From NCBI RefSeq assembly GCF_017742215.1, contig NZ_JAGHKP010000001.1, positions 372,001 to 436,000 of the forward strand: a stretch of DNA of 64,000 bases, in the 5' to 3' direction. Below, piece after piece: positions 58,623 through 64,000 of the stretch. Numbering within the stretch: position 1 is the stretch's first letter; each line of letters starts with the position of its first letter. The translations under genes were made by a program, and so were the position numbers. The DNA comes from Chitinophaga chungangae (lineage in GTDB: Bacteria > Bacteroidota > Bacteroidia > Chitinophagales > Chitinophagaceae). A model generated the notes under the pieces. That model was not told the origin of the DNA and did no database searches. It saw nothing but the letters and a program-made list of their open reading frames with translations.

Positions 58623-59810
58623 ATGGCAAAAGAAACCTTTAAGCGGGATAAACCCCACGTTAACATTGGTACCATCGGTCACGTTGACCACGGTAAAACT
58701 ACCTTGACTGCTGCCATTACTACAATTCTGGCAAACAAGGGCTTGGCTGAGAAGAAAGGATATGACGAGATCGATGCGGCTCCTGAAGAAAAAGAAAGAG
58801 GTATCACCATCAATACAGCACACGTTGAGTACCAGACAGCAAACCGTCACTACGCGCACGTAGATTGCCCCGGTCACGCTGACTATGTGAAAAACATGAT
58901 TACCGGTGCTGCCCAGATGGACGGTGCTATCCTGGTGGTTGCCGCTACAGATGGTCCGATGCCGCAAACCAAGGAGCACGTACTGCTGGCCCGCCAGGTA
59001 GGTGTACCCCGTATGGTTGTATTCATGAACAAAGTAGACCTGGTAGACGATCCGGAACTGCTGGAACTCGTTGAGATCGAGCTCCGCGAACTGCTGTCTT
59101 CCTATGGTTTCGATGGCGACAATGTGCCCATCATCCAGGGTTCTGCTACCGGCGCTCTCGCTGGCGACGCTAAATGGGTTGCTAAGATCGAAGAGCTGAT
59201 GGAAGCTGTGGATACTTACATCCCGCTGCCTCCCCGCCCGGTTGACCAGCCGTTCCTGATGTCTGTGGAAGACGTGTTCTCCATCACCGGTCGTGGTACT
59301 GTTGCTACCGGTCGTATCGAGCGCGGTCGCATCAAAGTTGGTGAGAACGTTGAGATCGTAGGTCTGCAGTCCGAATCACTGAAATCTACCTGCACCGGTG
59401 TGGAAATGTTCAAAAAACTGCTGGACGAAGGTGAAGCTGGCGACAACGCCGGTCTGCTGCTCCGCGGTATTGAGAAAACCCAGATCCGTCGCGGTATGGT
59501 TATCTGCCAGCCCGGTTCCATCACTCCGCACACCGACTTCAAATGCGAAGTGTATGTACTGAGCAAAGAAGAAGGTGGCCGTCACACGCCGTTCTTCCAG
59601 AAATACCGTCCCCAGTTCTACTTCCGTACAACTGACGTTACCGGTGAGGTTGAACTGCCTGCAGGTGTTGAAATGGTGATGCCTGGTGATAACATCAGCC
59701 TGACCGTTAAACTGATCCAGCCGATCGCTATGGAAAAAGGTCTGAAATTCGCTATCCGCGAAGGTGGCCGTACCGTAGGCGCTGGTCAGGTAACTGAGAT
59801 CCTGAAATAA
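58623..59810 (+). CDS. tuf: Elongation factor Tu
   Basis: This 395-residue GTPase brings aminoacyl-tRNA to the ribosome. It has [14 protein letters not shown] (P loop), the effector region [50 protein letters not shown], and the two beta-barrel domains. Codon use is strongly biased, as for a highly expressed gene (few rare codons, many GTT/GCT/CGT). The gene follows the tRNA cluster and precedes tRNA-Trp, the classical Bacteroidota order. Confidence 0.99.
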   Translation: MAKETFKRDKPHVNIGTIGHVDHGKTTLTAAITTILANKGLAEKKGYDEIDAAPEEKERGITINTAHVEYQTANRHYAHVDCPGHADYVKNMITGAAQMDGAILVVAATDGPMPQTKEHVLLARQVGVPRMVVFMNKVDLVDDPELLELVEIELRELLSSYGFDGDNVPIIQGSATGALAGDAKWVAKIEELMEAVDTYIPLPPRPVDQPFLMSVEDVFSITGRGTVATGRIERGRIKVGENVEIVGLQSESLKSTCTGVEMFKKLLDEGEAGDNAGLLLRGIEKTQIRRGMVICQPGSITPHTDFKCEVYVLSKEEGGRHTPFFQKYRPQFYFRTTDVTGEVELPAGVEMVMPGDNISLTVKLIQPIAMEKGLKFAIREGGRTVGAGQVTEILK

Positions 59811-59833
59811 TCAGTAGCAATACTGGTCACATA

Positions 59834-59914
59834 AAAAAAGTCCATTAGCAAGTAACAAGTAATCAATAGTAGATTATATTTGCTGAGACGAACATTACGG
59901 CTAATGGCTTTTTT
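59834..59914 (+). terminator. Long-range hairpin between tuf and tRNA-Trp
   Basis: Arms 59834-59849 and 59900-59914 pair over 15 bp with one bulged T and end in T6. The 50-nt loop contains a -7 box. It could terminate the tuf transcript 5 nt before tRNA-Trp. Confidence 0.55.
59875..59882 (+). promoter_or_regulatory. -7 box for tRNA-Trp-secE-nusG
   Basis: TATATTTG, a perfect TAnnTTTG inside the loop of the tuf hairpin, about 37 nt before tRNA-Trp. No -33 match. Confidence 0.5.
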
Positions 59915-59918
59915 GAAT

Positions 59919-59989
59919 ACGGGTATGGTGCAACGGTAGCATACGGGTCTCCAAAACCTTTGATCTGGGTTCGAATCCTAGTACCCGTG
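59919..59989 (+). tRNA. tRNA-Trp (CCA)
   Basis: Acceptor arms ACGGGTA and TACCCGT pair; anticodon loop CTCCAAA gives CCA; T loop TTCGAAT; discriminator G. Confidence 0.97.
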
Positions 59990-60003
59990 CGGAATAAAAA
60001 ATG

Positions 60004-60067
60004 AATTGCCGGAAAGTTAAATTGCTGGTTTTTTACGGAACACCTGCAATTTTTCTCCACGGCAATT
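60004..60067 (+). promoter_or_regulatory. Two-tier hairpin in the secE leader
   Basis: Outer arms AATTGCCG (60004-60011) and CGGCAATT (60060-60067) enclose inner arms AAATTGC (60019-60025) and GCAATTT (60046-60052). The four arms share the AATTGC core, so alternative pairings are possible. It lies between tRNA-Trp and secE. Confidence 0.5.
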
Positions 60068-60098
60068 TTTATCGTTCATATCAGGATAACTTATTACG

Positions 60099-60293
60099 AT
60101 GAACAAAATCTTCAGCTATTTCAGGGAATCATATTACGAACTGGTTCATAAAGTATCCTGGCCCACCTGGCGGGAGCTGCAATCCTCTACCATGATCGTT
60201 CTGATCGCCACTATCATCATCACCCTGATGGTATGGGGGATGGACAGTGCCTCTCACCTTGTTTTAACGCAATACTATAAACTGTTTTCATAA
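60099..60293 (+). CDS. secE: Preprotein translocase subunit SecE
   Basis: This 64-residue protein is the single-span SecE form: an amphipathic N-terminus (IFSYFRESYYELVHKVSWPTWRELQSST, with the conserved KVSWPTxxEL) followed by one membrane helix (MIVLIATIIITLMVWGMD). It clamps SecY. Its stop codon shares one base with the nusG start (TAATG), a coupling common in the secE-nusG pair. Confidence 0.95.
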   Translation: MNKIFSYFRESYYELVHKVSWPTWRELQSSTMIVLIATIIITLMVWGMDSASHLVLTQYYKLFS

Positions 60294-60868
60294 TGGATGA
60301 AGCCCAAAACCCCACTCAGCCCACTCAGGAAACCAAATGGTACGTGCTGCGCGTGGTGAGTGGCAAAGAGAAGAAAGTAAAGGAATATCTGGACATCGAA
60401 GTTCGCCGCGGCGACTGGGGTGGCATTATCACCCAGATCTTCCTGCCGGTGGAAAAAGTTTATAAAGTGCAGGCCGGTAAAAAGGTGATGCGTGAAAAGA
60501 ACTTCTACCCCGGTTACGTGATGATCGAAGCCATCGACGGTAAAATGAACGACGAAGTGATCCAGGCCATCCGCAACGTTTCCGGCGTGATCCACTTCCT
60601 CGGCAAAGAAAAGCCCATCGCTCTCCGCAAATCCGAAGTCAATAAAATGCTCGGTAAAGTAGACGAGATCTCCGATCAGGGCCTCACCATGAGCGAGCCT
60701 TACATCGTCGGCGAAACCATCAAGATCATCGACGGCCCGTTCAACGATTTCAACGGGGTGATCGAAGAAGTACTGGAAGACAAAAAGAAACTGAAAGTAA
60801 CCGTGAAGATCTTTGGCCGCGCCACACCGGTAGAGCTGAACTTCATGCAGGTAGAAAAGATCAGCTAA
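60293..60868 (+). CDS. nusG: Transcription termination/antitermination protein NusG
   Basis: This 191-residue protein has the NGN domain ([30 protein letters not shown] strand, [12 protein letters not shown]) and the C-terminal KOW domain ([21 protein letters not shown]). NusG links RNA polymerase with Rho or the ribosome. In Bacteroidota, rplK usually follows directly. Here a strong terminator and two reverse-strand genes come first. Confidence 0.97.
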   Translation: MDEAQNPTQPTQETKWYVLRVVSGKEKKVKEYLDIEVRRGDWGGIITQIFLPVEKVYKVQAGKKVMREKNFYPGYVMIEAIDGKMNDEVIQAIRNVSGVIHFLGKEKPIALRKSEVNKMLGKVDEISDQGLTMSEPYIVGETIKIIDGPFNDFNGVIEEVLEDKKKLKVTVKIFGRATPVELNFMQVEKIS

Positions 60869-60884
60869 GACTGTTCAGCATATT

Positions 60885-60915
60885 AAAAAAGCCGTCCCGA
60901 TGGGGCGGCTTTTTT
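60885..60915 (+). terminator. Terminator of secE-nusG
   Basis: A 14-bp stem (60885-60898 with 60902-60915, one G-T pair, loop GAT) with T6. It cuts nusG off from rplK. Confidence 0.92.
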
Positions 60916-60935
60916 CGTTGGGGGAAACAATGGCG

Positions 60936-61496
60936 TTATTTGCGGGTGAATTTTAATTCCATGCTTTTGTACTCTTTCCCGTCGGCCATCATGTACATTT
61001 CCATCACCTGGGTATTGTCGTCTACCCATTTAAACACCTCGCGCACAGGCATCGCTTTGCCCGCCATCGCGTCGGTGGCATTGCCGGTGAATGTGATGGA
61101 ACGAGTGGCCTCGTCCCACTTTCCTTCAAGATACATAATGCCCGTGCCCATATTGTCGATCCAGGTGGATACGAACATTTTCCGGACATTGTCGTACCCC
61201 AGCAGCCCGGTGCCTTCGAAAGGCTGCCCGTCCATACTGCTGGTAAAACGGCTTTCCTGGTAACGGCCGCCCATGATCATCTTGTTGGTGCAGCTGCCCG
61301 TGGTGGTCATCGGCTGCGCGCCAGGCGCCATCCAAAAGGTCATGTCGGTTTTCCAGTCGCCGTCGGCCATGGCGATCATTTTCTGCATAGACCCGGGAGT
61401 CGCGTAATCCATCCAGGCTTTCATGGCGGCATCGTCCTGCGAGTGCGCGGAGAGCGCAGCGATCATTGCTGTGAGTGCTAACAATATGCGTTTCAT
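60936..61496 (-). CDS. Exported DUF1579 protein
   Basis: This 186-residue protein has a signal peptide (about 1-19, IAALSAHSQ) and a DUF1579-type lipocalin-like part: MIAMADGDWKTDMTFWMAPGAQPMTTTGSCTNKMIMGGRYQESRF, FEGTGLLGYDNVRKMFVSTWIDNMGTGIMYLEG. DUF1579 is found in many phyla without a settled function. ATG 61496 is chosen over 61562 because it starts the signal peptide. It sits on the reverse strand inside the nusG-rplK interval. Confidence 0.85.
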   Translation of the reverse strand: MKRILLALTAMIAALSAHSQDDAAMKAWMDYATPGSMQKMIAMADGDWKTDMTFWMAPGAQPMTTTGSCTNKMIMGGRYQESRFTSSMDGQPFEGTGLLGYDNVRKMFVSTWIDNMGTGIMYLEGKWDEATRSITFTGNATDAMAGKAMPVREVFKWVDDNTQVMEMYMMADGKEYKSMELKFTRK

Positions 61497-61568
61497 AATG
61501 GGGTGATTTAGGATGATGAAGTTACGCAATACTTGTTTCAGCAACTTTTTAGATGGTGCCACATGTAT

Positions 61569-62693
61569 TTATTCCACCCATTTCAGGCAAACGGGCGTGG
61601 GCACGGCCAGCTCTTCGCCGGTCGCGGTCAGCAGGCCGGTGTTCAAATCTCTTTTAAACACCACGATGGTATTACTTTTTTGATTGGCAGCCAGCAGGTA
61701 TTGCCCGTCCGGCGTAATGAGGAAGTTGCGCGGTTCTTTGCCCAGCGTGGGCTGGTGGCCGATGAGGAAGAGCGTGCCGTCTTTTTCGCTGATGCGGTAG
61801 ATGGAAAGGTTGCTGAGGTCGCCGCGGGAGGACATATACAGGAACTTTCCGTCCGGCGACACATGAATGTCCGCGCTGCCGAAGCTGGAGCCTTTGTAAT
61901 CCGCCGGGGCGCCGGAGATAGTTTGCAGGAGGGCGAGGTGGCCGTTGGCGTAGCTGAAGGCGGCGGTTTTGCCGCTGATCTCGAGCACGAGATAGGCGTA
62001 GCGGCCGTTGGGATGGAAAACGAGGTGACGCGGGCCTCCGCCGGGCTCCACACTGGCGAAGGGCTGTGCGGCGGGCTGGAGGGGGCGCATTTTGCGGGAA
62101 GGCTCAAAATCGTAGATCATCACCTTATCGGTACCGAGGTCCGGTACGAGCAGCTGTTTGCCATCCGGCGAAAAGTTGGCCGAATGCACATGCGGTGTTT
62201 TTTGGCGGGAGGCTACGGGGCCGGAGCCCTGGTGAACGATCTGCTGCACGGCGGCGGCGAGGCTGCCGTCTGCCTGAACGGGCAGCACGGTGAGGCTTCC
62301 GCCGTTGTAGTTGCCGGTGAACACGAAGCGGTTGGCGGCGTCGGTGCTGATGTGGCAGGGGCCGGCGCCGGTAAGCTGGTGATTGATGAGTTGCAGGGTG
62401 CCGGCATTGCGGTCGAAAGCGTAGGAGAATGCGCTGCCGGTGCTGTCTTTGGAAAATTCGCTGACGGCGTACAGGAACTGTTTATCGGGCGAGAGGGTGA
62501 GGAAAGAGGGGTTGGGGACGCCTCCGGCGGTGTCTGTGGGGATGAACCGGCCGGTGACGGCGTCTTTCCTGAAAACGTAAATGCCTTTGCTGCCAGCATT
62601 GGTGTAGGTGCCAACGATGAGGAATTGATTTTTCTGCATGGGTTTGTGAGTTGCGAAAAGGGTCAGTATTAAAAACGTGGTAATGATTTTCAT
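61569..62693 (-). CDS. Seven-bladed beta-propeller lactonase (6-phosphogluconolactonase type)
   Basis: This 374-residue protein of the lactonase family has an N-terminal hydrophobic stretch (ITTFLILTLFATHKP) and the family propeller: FLIVGTYTNAGSKGIYVFRKD, PSFLTLSPDKQFLYAVSE, GPCHISTDAANRFVFTGNYNGGSLTVLP, HVHSANFSPDGKQLLVPDLGTDKVMIYDF, GGGPRHLVFHPNGRYAYLVLEISG, SADIHVSPDGKFLYMSSRG and EPRNFLITPDGQYLLAANQKSN. It is annotated in most genomes as 6-phosphogluconolactonase, although exported members may cleave other lactones. ATG 62693 replaces the longer frame. It is 72 nt upstream of the DUF1579 gene on the same strand. Confidence 0.88.
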   Translation of the reverse strand: MKIITTFLILTLFATHKPMQKNQFLIVGTYTNAGSKGIYVFRKDAVTGRFIPTDTAGGVPNPSFLTLSPDKQFLYAVSEFSKDSTGSAFSYAFDRNAGTLQLINHQLTGAGPCHISTDAANRFVFTGNYNGGSLTVLPVQADGSLAAAVQQIVHQGSGPVASRQKTPHVHSANFSPDGKQLLVPDLGTDKVMIYDFEPSRKMRPLQPAAQPFASVEPGGGPRHLVFHPNGRYAYLVLEISGKTAAFSYANGHLALLQTISGAPADYKGSSFGSADIHVSPDGKFLYMSSRGDLSNLSIYRISEKDGTLFLIGHQPTLGKEPRNFLITPDGQYLLAANQKSNTIVVFKRDLNTGLLTATGEELAVPTPVCLKWVE

Positions 62694-62831
62694 ACGGGTT
62701 AAAATACGGAAAAAATCCGGCTGGCAATAGTGCTTCCCGGGATAGGGGAAAGGGGTGAGCATCTTTTTGAAAATGAACAGGCTGAACAGGGGAAATGTGG
62801 ATGGTAAGGGATAAATTCGGTGATACAACTA

Positions 62832-62862
62832 TTGGGAGAGTTATCCACTATTAGTAACTTTG
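62832..62862 (+). promoter_or_regulatory. Upstream promoter in the rplK interval
   Basis: TTG (62832-62834), a 20-bp spacer and TAACTTTG (62855-62862). The predicted start is near 62867, about 280 nt before rplK. Confidence 0.65.
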
Positions 62863-63019
62863 CAGATTGTTTAAAGGAGGGTTAGCTGTCAGATAACTTT
62901 TTGACCTAATTCTGACTGTCGGAAATGTTTGTTATCTCTATTGTTATCAGTCACTTAGCCATTAAATTTAATCCCAATCCCCGTATAATAGCAAAAAAAA
63001 TGCCGAACTCCAAACATTT

Positions 63020-63051
63020 TTTGTTATTGATTTAAAATATACCTACCTTTG
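63020..63051 (+). promoter_or_regulatory. Promoter of rplK-rplA
   Basis: TTTG (63020-63023), a 20-bp spacer and TACCTTTG (63044-63051). The leader is about 90 nt, long enough for L1 autoregulation as in other bacteria. Confidence 0.85.
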
Positions 63052-63147
63052 CATCCCCCTTAAAATGTCTTTCTGAGACTTTTGAGTTTTGGGAGTTTTG
63101 CTGCCGGCAACGGCGGCGGAACGTTTCACCAAATTAAAAACAGACTA

Positions 63148-63591
63148 ATGGCTAAAGAGATCGCAACGTACGTGAAATTGCAGGTTAAAGGCGGCCAAGC
63201 CAACCCTGCACCTCCGATTGGTCCCGCTCTGGGTTCCAAAGGTGTGAACATCATGGAGTTCTGCAAACAGTTCAATGCCCGCACCCAGGATAAAATGGGT
63301 AAGGTGCTGCCTGTGTTGCTGACCGTTTACACAGACAAATCATTCGACTTTGTAATTAAGACGCCTCCGGCTCCCGTACAGCTGCTGGAAGCTGCCAAAA
63401 TTCAAGGTGGTTCTAAAGAACCTAACCGTAACAAGGTGGGTAAAGTTACCTGGGCTCAGGTAGAGGCGATTGCCAAAGACAAGATGCCTGACCTTAACTG
63501 CTTCACGGTTGAAAGCGCCATGAGAATGGTAGCCGGCACCGCGCGCAGCATGGGTATTACCGTTGACGGTAAAGCTCCCTGGGAAAACTAA
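63148..63591 (+). CDS. rplK: Ribosomal protein uL11
   Basis: This 147-residue protein matches uL11: [46 protein letters not shown] (N-terminal domain with the conserved PPxGPALGxxGVNI), and the C-terminal rRNA-binding part with [19 protein letters not shown] and [14 protein letters not shown]. It binds the GTPase centre of 23S rRNA. ATG 63148 is the family start; the longer frame from 63082 includes the leader. Confidence 0.98.
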   Translation: MAKEIATYVKLQVKGGQANPAPPIGPALGSKGVNIMEFCKQFNARTQDKMGKVLPVLLTVYTDKSFDFVIKTPPAPVQLLEAAKIQGGSKEPNRNKVGKVTWAQVEAIAKDKMPDLNCFTVESAMRMVAGTARSMGITVDGKAPWEN

Positions 63592-63636
63592 ATTGTTCAC
63601 CCTGTTAAAGCAGGTTAACTTTTAAATCATTCAGAA

Positions 63637-64000
63637 ATGGCAACTAAGAAAAGAAAAGTGGCTGACGTTAAGGTGGACAAAAACAAAAGCTATAGCCTGA
63701 AAGAGGCTTCCACCCTCGTTAAAGACATCAACTGCACCAAGTTCGACTCTTCCGTCGATCTGCATATCCGTTTGGGCGTAGATCCCAAAAAAGCTGACCA
63801 GGCTATCCGCGGCTCCGTTACACTGCCGCATGGTACTGGTAAGACCAAAAAAGTACTGGTTCTCTGCACGCCCGACAAAGAAGCGTCTGCAAAAGAAGCC
63901 GGTGCCGATTTCGTAGGCCTGGACGAGTTTATCCAGAAGATCGAAGCCGGCTGGACCGAGATCGACGTGATCGTCGCTACTCCCGCCGTAATGCCGAAGA
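63637..64000 (+). CDS. rplA: Ribosomal protein uL1, C-terminus cut off
   Basis: About 121 codons from ATG 63637 to the window edge encode the N-terminal part of uL1: [63 protein letters not shown]. It follows rplK by 45 nt. Between them is a short CCTG/CAGG stem. Confidence 0.97.
   Translation, partial: MATKKRKVADVKVDKNKSYSLKEASTLVKDINCTKFDSSVDLHIRLGVDPKKADQAIRGSVTLPHGTGKTKKVLVLCTPDKEASAKEAGADFVGLDEFIQKIEAGWTEIDVIVATPAVMPK

Larger units (their letters stand above)
62694..63147. other. 454-bp interval before rplK with two promoters
   Basis: No gene is convincing. It holds a first promoter (62832-62862), a perfect Shine-Dalgarno-like AAAGGAGG (62873-62880) without a start codon at the right distance, a 36-codon frame (62925-63035), an AT-rich stretch, and the rplK promoter and leader. 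Confidence 0.6.

Overview
The window looks like a chromosomal segment from a member of the Bacteroidota, most likely the Chitinophagaceae (Chitinophaga-like). Evidence from the sequence: promoters of the Bacteroidota type (TAnnTTTG at -7, often with TTTG or TTG 18 to 20 bp upstream) precede about 25 units; Shine-Dalgarno sequences are almost absent; and the gene set is typical of the phylum (fused branched-chain/pyruvate E1, type III glutamine synthetase, TamL-type BamA paralogue, type IX secretion plug protein, PafA-type phosphatase, TonB-dependent receptor). No phage, integrative element or CRISPR array is visible. The genus is an inference.

Layout. 1-5.1 kb: aminotransferase (cut by the left edge), DUF1573 protein, E1 dehydrogenase fusion and a CbpA-type DnaJ. 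5.1-6.4 kb is a small accessory-looking patch: a stand-alone DinD-like domain protein, a 500-bp gap with two pairs of direct repeats, a zinc-ribbon protein and a 90-nt hairpin. 6.5-16.2 kb: hydroxyacid dehydrogenase, YebC-type regulator, amino-acid permease, dicarboxylate symporter, DedA, MFS transporter, MarR/YceI pair and malate dehydrogenase. 16.3-26.8 kb: efp-accB-accC, periplasmic redox and Spy-like proteins, glnN and purL. 27-30.4 kb: TonB receptor plus PepSY protein, probably siderophore uptake. 30.5-30.9 kb: a promoter and strong terminator with no clear gene, a small-RNA candidate.

31-43.3 kb: an alpha-oxoamine synthase of the serine palmitoyltransferase type, PafA-like phosphatase, enoyl-CoA hydratase, a frameshifted DUF6169 gene, a TPR protein, phosphosulfolactate synthase, aroE, a methyltransferase, the SRP RNA gene and fructose-6-phosphate aldolase. 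43.4-47.6 kb: tandem hairpin repeats, glpK-glpF and NDH-2. 47.7-57.7 kb: envelope genes (T9SS plug protein, FtsX-like permease, TamL), RNA-modification genes (TrmH-family, truB), ribE with nitronate monooxygenase, rpsU, a XerC/D recombinase and hpf. 57.7-64 kb: the translation cluster tRNA-Thr, Tyr, Gly, Thr, a tRNA-like sequence, tuf, tRNA-Trp, secE, nusG, then two unrelated reverse-strand genes, then rplK and rplA (cut by the right edge).

Most of the window is housekeeping. The points most worth a second look are an EF-P with Arg at the modified position (R32), the tRNA-like element before tuf, five genes whose -7 box sits 4 to 6 nt from the start codon (probable leaderless mRNAs, calibrated by the SRP RNA promoter), the strong Shine-Dalgarno of rpsU, the orphan transcription unit at 30.6 kb, and the DinD-like/zinc-ribbon patch. 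I did not find clear proof of a wholly new system.
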